Below, one piece after another: positions 53,546-62,604 of a stretch of DNA of 64,000 bases. Source of the DNA: CALVLD01 sp964467585 (GTDB lineage: Bacteria > Bacillota > Clostridia > Christensenellales > CAG-138); contig CAYXRF010000001.1 in NCBI GenBank assembly GCA_964467585.1, positions 1-64,000 on the forward strand, given 5' to 3'. Numbering within the stretch: the stretch's first letter is position 1; every line of letters begins with the position of its first letter. Below the pieces are notes generated by a model. The model was not told where the DNA came from. It saw nothing but the letters and a program-made list of their open reading frames with translations, and made no database searches. The position numbers were made by a program, and so were the translations under genes.

Positions 53546-54442
53546 ATGTCAAAAATCGTTGAATGCGTACCCAATATCAGCGAGGGCAGACGGCCTGAGG
53601 TGGTCGAGGCGGTTGTTAACGAGGTTCGCGCAATACCAGGTGTAACTCTGCTGGATTATTCAAGCGATGCAAGCCATAATCGCAGCGTTATCACCTTTTT
53701 CGGCGATCCGGAGCGCGTTGCGGATGCTGCCGTCGCGGTTGCAAAAAAGGCTGTTGAGCTTATCGACCTCACAAAGCATCAGGGCGCACACCCGCGAATG
53801 GGCGCGGTGGACGTTGTGCCGTTTATCCCTATAAAGGAGATGACTTCAGAGGAATGTGTTGAGCTGTCTAAGCGCGTTGGCAAGCGCATATTTGAGGAGG
53901 CAGGGCTGCCCGTTTTTCTGTATGAGGATTCGGCGTCCGCTCCCCACAGAGTCAATCTTGCAAAGATTCGCAAGGGTGAGTTCGAGGGTATGGCAGAAAA
54001 GGTCATGCTTCCCGAGTGGGAGCCCGATTTTGGCGGCAGACAGATTCATCCCACCGGCGGCGTGTGCGCAGTCGGCGCACGTATGCCCCTTGTGGCGTTT
54101 AATATCAACCTCAACACATCCGATGTTTCAATAGCGGATAAGATTGCCCACATTCTTCGCAGAAGCAGCGGCGGTCTTGACTGCGTAAAGGCAATGGGCG
54201 TTTTGCTGGAGGACAGAAATATTGCTCAGGTGTCCATCAACATGACAAACTTCCACAAAACTCCTCTATATCGCGTGGTTGAATACACGCGTGCGGAGGC
54301 GGCAAGGTGGGGTGTTCAGGTGATCGGCACAGAGGTTATCGGCTTAGTGCCAATGCAGGCGCTTGTTGATTCAGCCGAATACTATATGCAGATTGAAAAA
54401 TTCGATTTTGATAAGCAAGTGCTTGAGAACCACCTGCTGTAA
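53546..54442 (+). CDS. ftcD: Glutamate formimidoyltransferase
   Basis: A 298-residue enzyme that moves the formimino group of N-formimino-L-glutamate to THF, giving glutamate and 5-formimino-THF. The N-terminus VECVPNISEGRRPEVVE, the region HPRMGAVDVVPFIPI with the catalytic His near 82-90, and FGGRQIHPTGGVCAVGAR are typical. The cyclodeaminase half of mammalian FTCD is absent and is encoded separately by fchA downstream. This transferase route keeps the one-carbon unit on folate instead of releasing formamide. Confidence 0.94.
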   Translation: MSKIVECVPNISEGRRPEVVEAVVNEVRAIPGVTLLDYSSDASHNRSVITFFGDPERVADAAVAVAKKAVELIDLTKHQGAHPRMGAVDVVPFIPIKEMTSEECVELSKRVGKRIFEEAGLPVFLYEDSASAPHRVNLAKIRKGEFEGMAEKVMLPEWEPDFGGRQIHPTGGVCAVGARMPLVAFNINLNTSDVSIADKIAHILRRSSGGLDCVKAMGVLLEDRNIAQVSINMTNFHKTPLYRVVEYTRAEAARWGVQVIGTEVIGLVPMQALVDSAEYYMQIEKFDFDKQVLENHLL

Positions 54443-54465
54443 GTCCAAACGGAGGACGTACAAAT

Positions 54466-55692
54466 ATGCTGTTGATTAACAACATAGGCTTGCTTGCAAC
54501 CGCGCATGGTACAAAAAGCCTTTGCGGGATACGGCAAAACGATGACGTGGAGCTTATCCCGTCCGCGGCTGTGCTGACAGAAGGCGACAGAATTGTCCGC
54601 GTGTTCCGCGAGGGTGAGGAGCAACCAAGCGTTGCTCAGACTCTGGATGCGAATGGCGGGCTTGTTACCGCGGGGCTTGTTGACGCGCATACGCACCTGG
54701 TGTTTGGCGGATGGCGTCAGCATGAGGTTCCGCTCAAGCTGCGCGGCGCAGGTTATCTTGAGATACTTGCGGCGGGCGGCGGCATATTGAACACGCTTAA
54801 AGCAACGCGCAGCGCGTCGGAGGACGAGCTTTATCTGCGCGCCGCCGCATTTCTTGACGAGATGCTTGCTCACGGCGTGACAACAGTTGAGATAAAAAGC
54901 GGTTACGGGCTTGATTTGCAGAACGAGCTGAAGCAGCTTCGCGTGATAAATCGCCTTGCAGCAGAGGGCGGCTATGACGTTGTGCCCACTTTTATGGCGG
55001 CGCACGCCGTCCCGCCTGAGTTTTCGGGCAACGCCGACGGATATGTCGATTACATATGCGATACAATTCTGCCTCAGGTTATTGAAAAGGGGCTTGCGAG
55101 GTATTGCGATGTGTTCTGCGAAACAGGCGTTTTCAACGTTGGTCAGAGCAGACGTGTTTTGCTTGCGGCTCAAAAGCTGGGGCTGCCATCAAAGATTCAT
55201 GCGGACGAGATTGACGCGATAGGCGGTTCGGAGCTTGCGGGCGAGATACGCGCCGTGTCATGCGAGCATCTCATAGCAGCCGATGCAGCGGGAATCGCTT
55301 CGCTTGCGGATGGCGGCGTTACCGCATGTCTTTTGCCGGCAACGTCATTTTATCTCGGCAAGGAATACGCTCCCGCAAGGCGCATGATAGATGCGGGCGT
55401 ACCTGTTTCCATATGCACAGATTTCAATCCTGGCTCATGCCCTTCAAACAATCTGCAATTCTGCATGAATTTGGGATTGCTTAAATATCGCATGAGTGCC
55501 GCAGAGGTGCTGTGTGCGGTCACGCAGAATGCTGCCTGCGCTGTTGGCTTGGGCGACACCCGCGGCACGGTTGAGGTTGGCAAGCTTGCGAACCTTATCG
55601 TATGGGACGCGCCTGATCTTGACTACATTGTATACCGCATGGGGAGCAATCTTGTCTCCCACGTAATAAATAAAGGAGTTATCTCAAAATGA
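54466..55692 (+). CDS. hutI: Imidazolonepropionase
   Basis: A 408-residue amidohydrolase that opens 4-imidazolone-5-propionate to N-formimino-L-glutamate. The metal motif VDAHTHLVFGG lies near 75, IKSGYGLD near 145 binds substrate, MAAHAVPPEF is near 180, HADEID near 245, and the late metal Asp is in STDFNPGSCPS-like SICTDFNPGSCPS near 318. All expected His residues are present. It overlaps fchA by 4 bases, so the last two cytosolic steps are coupled. Confidence 0.94.
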   Translation: MLLINNIGLLATAHGTKSLCGIRQNDDVELIPSAAVLTEGDRIVRVFREGEEQPSVAQTLDANGGLVTAGLVDAHTHLVFGGWRQHEVPLKLRGAGYLEILAAGGGILNTLKATRSASEDELYLRAAAFLDEMLAHGVTTVEIKSGYGLDLQNELKQLRVINRLAAEGGYDVVPTFMAAHAVPPEFSGNADGYVDYICDTILPQVIEKGLARYCDVFCETGVFNVGQSRRVLLAAQKLGLPSKIHADEIDAIGGSELAGEIRAVSCEHLIAADAAGIASLADGGVTACLLPATSFYLGKEYAPARRMIDAGVPVSICTDFNPGSCPSNNLQFCMNLGLLKYRMSAAEVLCAVTQNAACAVGLGDTRGTVEVGKLANLIVWDAPDLDYIVYRMGSNLVSHVINKGVISK

Positions 55693-56312
55693 ACCTTACA
55701 GAAATGACTGTCGCGGATTATATGTCGCTGCTTGCTTCCAACGCGCCCGCTCCGGGCGGCGGAAGCGCCTCCGCGCTTTCGGGCGCTCAGGGAATGGGGC
55801 TTATCACAATGGTCGCGGGGCTGACCCTCGGCAAAAAAAAGTATCTCGACTATACAGAGAACTGTGAGTCCGTCATCGCAGACGGAATGAAAATTCAATC
55901 AGAGCTTATCGCGCAGATTGACCGCGATACCGAAGCCTTCAATCTTGTGTCTGCGGCGTTCAGAATGCCAAAGGATACCGAGGATGAAAAGACGGTGCGC
56001 CGCAAGGCAATCGCGGATGCAACATTAGCGGCGACAAAGGCTCCGTTTTACACAATTGAGCTGTCGCTTGAAGCGCTGAGGGTGGGCGAAAGGATGCTTG
56101 GCAAGTTCAACACCAATTGTGTCAGCGATCTTGGCGTTGCCGCTCTCAATCTGCGCTCATGCGCTTATGGCGCGTGGCTCAACGTGCTTATCAATATTGG
56201 CGGGCTTGACGAAAGCTCTGCCGTTGATTTCAAAACTCGCGGACTTGCTATTTTGGCGGAGGTTGACGCCCTCTATGCAAAGCTGTACGCCGCGACAACC
56301 GATATGCTGTGA
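55689..56312 (+). CDS. fchA: Formimidoyl-THF cyclodeaminase
   Basis: A 207-residue, all-helical enzyme that converts 5-formimino-THF to 5,10-methenyl-THF and ammonia. The Gly-rich folate site ASNAPAPGGGSASALSGAQG near residue 18 and the later NTNCVSDLGVAALNLRSCAYGA are family landmarks. Here it is a separate protein, as in other bacteria. Methenyl-THF is then available to FolD (encoded at 61726-62583) and Fhs. Confidence 0.92.
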   Translation: MNLTEMTVADYMSLLASNAPAPGGGSASALSGAQGMGLITMVAGLTLGKKKYLDYTENCESVIADGMKIQSELIAQIDRDTEAFNLVSAAFRMPKDTEDEKTVRRKAIADATLAATKAPFYTIELSLEALRVGERMLGKFNTNCVSDLGVAALNLRSCAYGAWLNVLINIGGLDESSAVDFKTRGLAILAEVDALYAKLYAATTDML

Positions 56313-56329
56313 CAAGCACAAAAAGTGTG

Positions 56330-56359
56330 TTGTCACATTAAGCGTCTTGTTAATATTAT
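56330..56359 (+). promoter_or_regulatory. Internal promoter for fhs
   Basis: TTGTCA and TATTAT are 18 bases apart, starting 18 bases after the fchA stop. It would let fhs be expressed apart from the hut genes, useful for one-carbon biosynthesis. Confidence 0.5.
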
Positions 56360-56420
56360 AGAATATGATATGAAAGGAATGCCCTGCCCAATTATTGAGG
56401 CGGGGTATGGTTTGGTAAAA

Positions 56421-58097
56421 ATGTCCATTCCGTCCGATATTGAGATAGCACAAGGTTCAGAAATGCTGCCGATAGAGCGCATAGCCGAGGGTCTTGGCAT
56501 ACCCGATGAGGCGCTTGAGCTTTACGGCAAGTACAAGGCAAAAATTGACACGCATGCGCTGCCACAAACAGACAGACACGGCAAGGTGATACTTGTAACC
56601 GCAATAACCCCCACGTCCGCGGGGGAGGGCAAAACCACCACCAGCGTAGGTCTTGGCGATGCGTTGGCACGGCTTGGCAAAAAAACGATTATAACCCTGC
56701 GTGAGCCTTCACTGGGACCGGTCTTCGGCATAAAGGGAGGTGCGGCGGGCGGCGGTTACGCTCAGGTTGTGCCGATGGAGGATATCAATCTGCATTTCAC
56801 AGGTGATTTCCACGCAATCGGCGCCGCGAACAATCTGCTTGCGGCAATGCTTGACAATCACATCCAACAGGGCAACGCTCTCAATATTGACACACGCCGC
56901 ATTGTATGGCGCCGTGCGCTTGATATGAACGATCGTCAGCTTCGCAGCATTATCGATGGTCTTGGCGGCAGGCTCAACGGGATGCCGCGTGAGGACGGGT
57001 TCGATATAACGGTAGCAAGCGAGGTAATGGCGGCTCTTTGCCTTGCGGAAAGTCTGTCAGACCTCAAGGAACGTCTCGGTCGTATGATAATCGCATATGA
57101 CCGTGACTCAAAGCCGGTTACGGCTGCCGACATACACGCTCATGGAGCGATGGCCGCTCTTCTCAAGGATGCAGTAAAGCCCAACCTTGTTCAAAGTCTT
57201 GAGCATACTCCCGCTATAATCCATGGCGGCCCGTTTGCAAACATCGCCCACGGCTGCAACAGTCTGATAGCCACGCGCACGGCAATGAAGCTTGCCGATT
57301 ATGTTGTTACGGAGGCGGGCTTCGGCGCAGATCTCGGCGCGGAGAAGTTTGTGGATATCAAATGCCGCAAGTCGGGCATAGTTCCTTCAGCCGTTGTAAT
57401 TGTGGCAACCGTCCGTGCGCTTAAAATGCACGGCGGCGTTCCCAAAACAGAGCTTACGACAGAAAACCTTGATGCTCTTATGAACGGCATGGCAAACCTT
57501 AAAAAGCACATTGAAAACGTCACAGGAGTGTATGGACTGCCTGCTGTAGTTGCGGTTAATCGTTTTCCGTCGGATACCGATGCGGAGCTTGAGCTGCTTG
57601 AAAACGAGTGCCGCAGTCACGGCGTAAAGGTTGCGCTGTCCGAGGTATGGGCAAAGGGAGGCGCGGGAGGCGAGGAGCTTGCACGCGAGGTCATCCGCCT
57701 GTGCGAAAGCGGCAAAAATTCCAATTTCGGCTTTACATATGATCTGGATATGCCTATCGCAGACAAAATACTGTCCGTCGCACAGCGCGTGTACGGGGCC
57801 TCGGAGGTTGTGTTCACGGTAAATGCCGAAAAGGAGCTTGTTGCGATAAAACAGAATGGCTTCAACAATCTGCCTGTGTGCATGGCAAAAACTCAGTACA
57901 GCTTCTCTGATGACGCAAAAAAGCTTGGAGCGCCGCGTGGATTCACTCTGCACGTCTCTCATCTGAAGGTTTGCGCGGGAGCGGGATTTGTCGTTGCTTA
58001 TACCGGAGACATAATGACAATGCCGGGGCTGCCGAAGGTACCGGCGGCTGAGGGTATTGACGTTGACGAGAACGGCGTGATAACAGGGCTGTTCTGA
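56421..58097 (+). CDS. fhs: Formate-tetrahydrofolate ligase
   Basis: A 558-residue ligase that couples formate, THF and ATP to 10-formyl-THF. Run in reverse it makes ATP from 10-formyl-THF, which gives the histidine pathway an energy yield. The P-loop TSAGEGKTTTSVGLGDAL lies near 70, LREPSLGPVFGIKGGAAGGG near 95, and the late GPFANIAHG and DLGAEKFVDIKCR motifs are typical. The start is placed at MSIPSDIEIAQ, which matches the family N-terminus and length; an ATG at 56371 would add about 17 residues. Confidence 0.92.
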   Translation: MSIPSDIEIAQGSEMLPIERIAEGLGIPDEALELYGKYKAKIDTHALPQTDRHGKVILVTAITPTSAGEGKTTTSVGLGDALARLGKKTIITLREPSLGPVFGIKGGAAGGGYAQVVPMEDINLHFTGDFHAIGAANNLLAAMLDNHIQQGNALNIDTRRIVWRRALDMNDRQLRSIIDGLGGRLNGMPREDGFDITVASEVMAALCLAESLSDLKERLGRMIIAYDRDSKPVTAADIHAHGAMAALLKDAVKPNLVQSLEHTPAIIHGGPFANIAHGCNSLIATRTAMKLADYVVTEAGFGADLGAEKFVDIKCRKSGIVPSAVVIVATVRALKMHGGVPKTELTTENLDALMNGMANLKKHIENVTGVYGLPAVVAVNRFPSDTDAELELLENECRSHGVKVALSEVWAKGGAGGEELAREVIRLCESGKNSNFGFTYDLDMPIADKILSVAQRVYGASEVVFTVNAEKELVAIKQNGFNNLPVCMAKTQYSFSDDAKKLGAPRGFTLHVSHLKVCAGAGFVVAYTGDIMTMPGLPKVPAAEGIDVDENGVITGLF

Positions 58098-58140
58098 GCC
58101 GAAACATCGCAAAGCGCAATTATAATCAGTCGATTATGCA

Positions 58141-58176
58141 AACCGCGTATCCGCGCAGCAGCGTGGGTACGCGGTT
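58141..58176. terminator. Bidirectional hairpin between fhs and the wecB-GT2 gene
   Basis: AACCGCGTA and TACGCGGTT form a perfect 9-bp stem with an 18-base loop, followed by AATCGTTTTA on the plus strand. A second stem CCGAAGC/GCTTCGG lies at 58198-58239. Confidence 0.6.
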
Positions 58177-58287
58177 AATCGTTTTATCGGTGCAATTCCG
58201 AAGCGATAACAAATTCGTTTTTCAAAAGCAAAGCTTCGGCAGTCAACAAAATATGACTTCAGCGGCAAATGCTGTTCAAATTAGAGG

Positions 58288-60393
58288 CTATTTCCGACTG
58301 AAACGACGTTTGGCACGCACGCCGTAAAGATACAGCAAAACGCCAAAGCGCTTGCCAAGCAGGCGCGTGAGCCTGTATAACTTCTTGTCGTATGCGAATG
58401 CAGGCGGATAAATATGCCCAAGCTCGGCGGCTGCGGCCGAGAGCCTCGGCATAAACTTGCCGCGCATGGCGGAGCCTTCAGAAATAGCACGCCTTGTAAG
58501 TATGGTAATGCGCGATTCCAAAAAGCTGTGCTTATCGGCGTCGGCAGCATACTTATCCTCGAGATTAACAAGCATACAAGCAATCTTCAGCAGATCAAGC
58601 TTGTTTTTAAGCGTTGCAGATGTAGTAATGCTGTTGCCGTGCGTGCGGTACAGGTAATGCGGCTTGCGATAAACGGCATAGGTTGATGCGGCGCACAGAA
58701 GCTGCACCGTGAAAAGCTCGTCCTCATGAAGAAGTCCCTTCGAAAATGAAAGACCGTTTGATTCAATAAAATCACGCTTTATAAAGAAACGACACGCGGA
58801 CGCGATAAACTCGATGCCGCCGACAGCGCGTATCAGCTCGTGTACATCGCCGCTAATCACATTATCAGGTAAATCGGCGTCATACAGGATGCGAGTGCCG
58901 TCATTCGAAAACGAATTGAACTTGCCGTATATCAAATCAGGATAGGACTGCGCGGAAATGACGCGTACAATGTCTTCAAGAGAATCTGATGCAAGCATAT
59001 CATCGCCGTCAAGAAAAGCCACATATTCGCCAGTCGCGGCCGCCATGCCATGATTACGGGCGTCTGAGAGCCCTCCGTTAGGTTTGTGAATGACCTTTAT
59101 GCGTGCGTCACGCTTTGCATAGCCATCGCACATTGAAGGCGTGGCGTCGGTGCTGCCATCGTCAACGAGTATCACTTCAATATTGGAGTAGGACTGTGTG
59201 AGCACGCTGTTAACGCAATCATTGATGTATTTCTCCTGCTGATAGAGCGAAATAATAATTGAAATCAGCATGCATGAACGACTGCTGTTGTCACAATTCA
59301 GCCGCAGCTCCAACGCATCTGCAATCCGCTCACACGCATGACCGTCGCCATACGGATTGACGGCATTGCTCATGCGTCGATATTCCTCATTATCCGTCAA
59401 AAGCAGACGGCAGGCGTCATATATGGCGTCCGAATCCGTGCCGACAAGCTTCAACGTGCCAGCCTCAATGCCCTCGGGACGTTCGGTTACGCTGCGCATA
59501 ACAAGAACAGGCTTGCCAAGGGCGGGCGCTTCCTCCTGAATGCCGCCGCTGTCGGTAAGAATAAGCGTGCTTGCCGCCATAAAATTGTGAAAATCAGCCG
59601 CATCCATAGGTTCTGTAAGACGAATACGATCGCAGTCGGAAAAATGCTCCATGGCGGCGGAACGAACCGCAGGATTCAAATGAACGGGGTAGACCGCCTT
59701 AACGTCAGGAAAATCAGCAAGAACACGACGAATGGCAATGAACATATCGTGCATGGGTACGCCAAAATTCTCACGCCGATGCGCTGTAATCAAAAGCAGA
59801 CGCGAGTCCGCCGCCCAATCGATCAAAGAGTTTGAAAACGATGGACGAACGGTGTAACGCATGGCGTCAATAACCGTATTACCAGTAACAAAAATTGAGG
59901 CGGGGGAGACGCCCTCACGCAAAAGGTTTTCGCGTGCGTGAAAAGTCGGCGCAAAATTCAAAGAAGCTATCAGCCCAACCGTTCGACGATTGAACTCCTC
60001 GGGAAAGGGAGCAGCAAGGTTATATGTGCGTAAGCCTGCTTCAACATGCGCAACAGGAATATTCAGATAAAATGCTGCGAGAGCGGCGGAGAAGGAGGTT
60101 GTTGTATCTCCGTGAACAATCACACAATCGGGCGCTTCAGACAAAAGCAGAGGCGTGACGTCAGCAACAATGGAGGAAGTAATGTCCGAAAGGGTCTGCT
60201 GCTGCCGCATAATATTGAGGTCATAATCGGGCACGACGCCAAACAGAGACAGAACGCTGTCAAGCATACTGCGATGCTGCCCCGTAACGCATACACGAAC
60301 GTCAAAGCAGCCGCGCCGCTTCAACTCAAGCACAAGCGGACACAGCTTAATTGCCTCGGGGCGCGTGCCAAATACTATGAACAGCTTTTTCAT
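58288..60393 (-). CDS. UDP-GlcNAc 2-epimerase fused to a GT2 glycosyltransferase
   Basis: A 701-residue fusion. Residues 1-370 are a non-hydrolysing UDP-N-acetylglucosamine 2-epimerase (WecB/MnaA): FGTRPEAIKLCPLV at 8, VHGDTTTSFSAALAAF near 92, HRRENFG near 208 and TDSGGIQEEAPALGKPVL near 280. Residues 375-701 are a GT2 transferase beginning LISIIISLYQQEKYIND with DDGSTD near 405 and FLDGDD as the nucleotide-sugar/metal motif. The frame is open across the joint and no Shine-Dalgarno precedes the Met at the GT start, supporting a real fusion. It would make UDP-ManNAc and pass a sugar on. The start overlaps the GT4 stop by 4 bases. Confidence 0.85.
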   Translation of the reverse strand: MKKLFIVFGTRPEAIKLCPLVLELKRRGCFDVRVCVTGQHRSMLDSVLSLFGVVPDYDLNIMRQQQTLSDITSSIVADVTPLLLSEAPDCVIVHGDTTTSFSAALAAFYLNIPVAHVEAGLRTYNLAAPFPEEFNRRTVGLIASLNFAPTFHARENLLREGVSPASIFVTGNTVIDAMRYTVRPSFSNSLIDWAADSRLLLITAHRRENFGVPMHDMFIAIRRVLADFPDVKAVYPVHLNPAVRSAAMEHFSDCDRIRLTEPMDAADFHNFMAASTLILTDSGGIQEEAPALGKPVLVMRSVTERPEGIEAGTLKLVGTDSDAIYDACRLLLTDNEEYRRMSNAVNPYGDGHACERIADALELRLNCDNSSRSCMLISIIISLYQQEKYINDCVNSVLTQSYSNIEVILVDDGSTDATPSMCDGYAKRDARIKVIHKPNGGLSDARNHGMAAATGEYVAFLDGDDMLASDSLEDIVRVISAQSYPDLIYGKFNSFSNDGTRILYDADLPDNVISGDVHELIRAVGGIEFIASACRFFIKRDFIESNGLSFSKGLLHEDELFTVQLLCAASTYAVYRKPHYLYRTHGNSITTSATLKNKLDLLKIACMLVNLEDKYAADADKHSFLESRITILTRRAISEGSAMRGKFMPRLSAAAAELGHIYPPAFAYDKKLYRLTRLLGKRFGVLLYLYGVRAKRRFSRK

Positions 60394-61685
60394 AAGGACT
60401 CAACCCCCATAAGAATTGCCTGACATCTAGCATACCACGAATTTGCGTGGACAAAATCGTCACTTGGCTGTGCGGGAATACCGTCGCGTATGACGTGCGA
60501 CCACTCATCAACAGAGCTTGAGCATATTACATTCGGATAGCCCGTAATATCAGGCAATGGCGTTGAAATAACGGGAACGTGCATTGCCAAATACTCAAAT
60601 ATTTTAAGCGGCGATACATAAACTCCTATATCGCTTAACGCAAAAGGAAGAAGCGCAAAGTCCGAATAGCACAGGTACGCAGGCAGCTCGTTCTGAAGCT
60701 TTGAGCCGAGAATGTGTATGTTTGGCGGCAGGGCGCGCAATGCTTTCATGTCTCCGACGCCAATGATGTTAAAAGCGTAGGAGGGATTTGACTCAGCAAC
60801 GTTAAACAGCAAATCCCAATCATGCCATTCGCCCATCAAATGACCATAGTACAAAAGAGTTTTTGTGCCCAAGACCATATCCGTCGGCTTGTCGTAAGCC
60901 CTGTCAGGGTCGAACAAATCGGTATCGACGGCGTTCGCAATGTAATGAACAGGACGGTCGGTATGCATCTGCACAAGCTCCTTTAACCGCATGGAGGTTG
61001 TGGTAAGCATATATGCCTCAGACAGGAAGCGCAGCCAGATTTCACGTGAGTACCACCCATTGCCAAGCTCAGTTTCCCAATTGTCAATATGCTCGTAAAT
61101 CGTTGGGATACCGTGTTTGTTAAGCGCGATCAGCACAGGCAGAAACTCAGCTGCGGGGTACTCAAATATCGCAGCAACAGCAGACCGGGCAAGCTCAACA
61201 ACCTCGTCAATCGAGTATAGCTGCATGGGCTGATGAATGCGTGCCGCATCGATAAAATCACGGTCAAGCGTGTAAAAATTATCACCTAAATATAAATAAA
61301 TGACGTCATATCCAAGCTTTGAAAAGGTTTTCGCAAGCTGTGCGCACCTCTGCCCGCCGCCGCTTGTGTAGAAAGGGAACATCGAAAAAAGAAGTATCGA
61401 ACGCCCATGCGGATCGGCGGAATAAGCGGATGCGACAGCGTGGGCGACTTCGCGCTCGCGCCCACGCGTTGAGTCAAAATGCGTCATGGGCAGACAGTCC
61501 GTCTTTTTGTGCGTGAGCTTGCCTTTAATAAAGCGTATAAAGTCGCTTCGGTCTTCTTTGCCGCCATGAAGGTATTGCACAGAAAATCTGTGCGCCGCAA
61601 GCTTGCGGCGATAGCGCGGGGAGGTTCGCAGTGCAGCGGTCTCTTGCGCATACTCGCGGATGCCGTCCATGTCGTTAAAAGTCAT
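60390..61685 (-). CDS. GT4-type glycosyltransferase
   Basis: A 431-residue GT-B fold glycosyltransferase. The N-terminal domain has the acceptor-side motif MFPFYTSGGGQRCAQLAKTFSK near 100, and the C-terminal domain has LGTKTLLYYGHLMGEWHDWD near 268, then IHILGSKLQNELPAYL and the donor-site region ALLPFALSDIGVYVSPLKIFEYLAM near 350, where the Glu of IFEYLA is the conserved one. It lies between folD and the epimerase-GT2 gene, all in one direction, so it probably works on the same surface glycan. Linkage and donor unknown. Confidence 0.82.
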   Translation of the reverse strand: MTFNDMDGIREYAQETAALRTSPRYRRKLAAHRFSVQYLHGGKEDRSDFIRFIKGKLTHKKTDCLPMTHFDSTRGREREVAHAVASAYSADPHGRSILLFSMFPFYTSGGGQRCAQLAKTFSKLGYDVIYLYLGDNFYTLDRDFIDAARIHQPMQLYSIDEVVELARSAVAAIFEYPAAEFLPVLIALNKHGIPTIYEHIDNWETELGNGWYSREIWLRFLSEAYMLTTTSMRLKELVQMHTDRPVHYIANAVDTDLFDPDRAYDKPTDMVLGTKTLLYYGHLMGEWHDWDLLFNVAESNPSYAFNIIGVGDMKALRALPPNIHILGSKLQNELPAYLCYSDFALLPFALSDIGVYVSPLKIFEYLAMHVPVISTPLPDITGYPNVICSSSVDEWSHVIRDGIPAQPSDDFVHANSWYARCQAILMGVESL

Positions 61686-61725
61686 ATTGCCCCCATAGTG
61701 CTTATTTGTTCAATTGCTTAGCCGC

Positions 61726-62583
61726 TTAAAGCGTTTGCTTTGCCATTGCCGATTGCACAACATGAGCGGCAAGCACGCTTGTGGTAATCCCGCCAACGCC
61801 GCCGGGAACGGGCGTAATGGCATTAACAATGGGAGATACCGTGTCAAAATCAACGTCACCGCAAACACGGTTATTCTTCTCATCCCAATTGATGCCAACG
61901 TCTATCACGGTCTGGGAAGGCGAAACGCATTCAGCGCCAATCATGCCCGCCTTGCCGGCGGCGGCAATGATTATATCCGCTTTCGCACATATAGAGGCAA
62001 GCCCGACGGTTCGAGTGTGACAAATCGTAACCGTTGCGTTGCGCTTAATCAGCAGCATGGCAACAGGCTTGCCTATCACAAGACTTCGTCCCACAACAAC
62101 TACATTTTTGCCTTCAAGAGCAATGCCGCAGCAGTCTGCAAGCTCAATTACCGCTTGCGCGGTGCACGGTGCAAATCCGCAGCCCACTCCGGAATAAACA
62201 GACGCCATAGAGCTGCGTGTAACGCCGTCAACGTCTTTTTCGGGAGAAATCGCTTCACATATCACGGATTCATTGATGTGGCGGGGAAGAGGACGGAACA
62301 AAAGCACACCGTGAATACATGAGTCCGCGTTAACCGCACGCACGGTTTCAAGCAGCTCCGATTCGGAAACAGTCTGCGGAAGCAAGCGTGTTATAACTTC
62401 AACGCCCGTGGAAGCACAGCGCTTCATCGCACCGTTTTCGTATGCGATATCATCCTTTCGATCACCAACGCGAATAATGCAAAGAGTAGGAATAACGCCC
62501 TGCGCACGCAGCTCGTTTGCAAAGGAAAGCGTCTTCTCGTTCAAAACGGCATTGACTGCCGCGCCCTTTAATATGGTCGCCAT
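61726..62583 (-). CDS. folD: Methylenetetrahydrofolate dehydrogenase/cyclohydrolase
   Basis: A 285-residue bifunctional enzyme that interconverts methylene-, methenyl- and 10-formyl-THF. The catalytic Lys lies in ENGAMKRCAS near 52, the substrate loop is LLFRPLPRHINES near 95, and the NAD(P) motif is VVGRSLVIGKPVAMLL near 165. The motif HVVQSAM closes it. The start is the ATG at 62583, six bases after GGAGG; a TTG two codons earlier is less likely. Together with fchA and fhs it links histidine-derived one-carbon units to formate or biosynthesis, although it sits in a different operon. Confidence 0.93.
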   Translation of the reverse strand: MATILKGAAVNAVLNEKTLSFANELRAQGVIPTLCIIRVGDRKDDIAYENGAMKRCASTGVEVITRLLPQTVSESELLETVRAVNADSCIHGVLLFRPLPRHINESVICEAISPEKDVDGVTRSSMASVYSGVGCGFAPCTAQAVIELADCCGIALEGKNVVVVGRSLVIGKPVAMLLIKRNATVTICHTRTVGLASICAKADIIIAAAGKAGMIGAECVSPSQTVIDVGINWDEKNNRVCGDVDFDTVSPIVNAITPVPGGVGGITTSVLAAHVVQSAMAKQTL

Positions 62584-62604
62584 TGACAACCTCCGATAAA
62601 TTAA

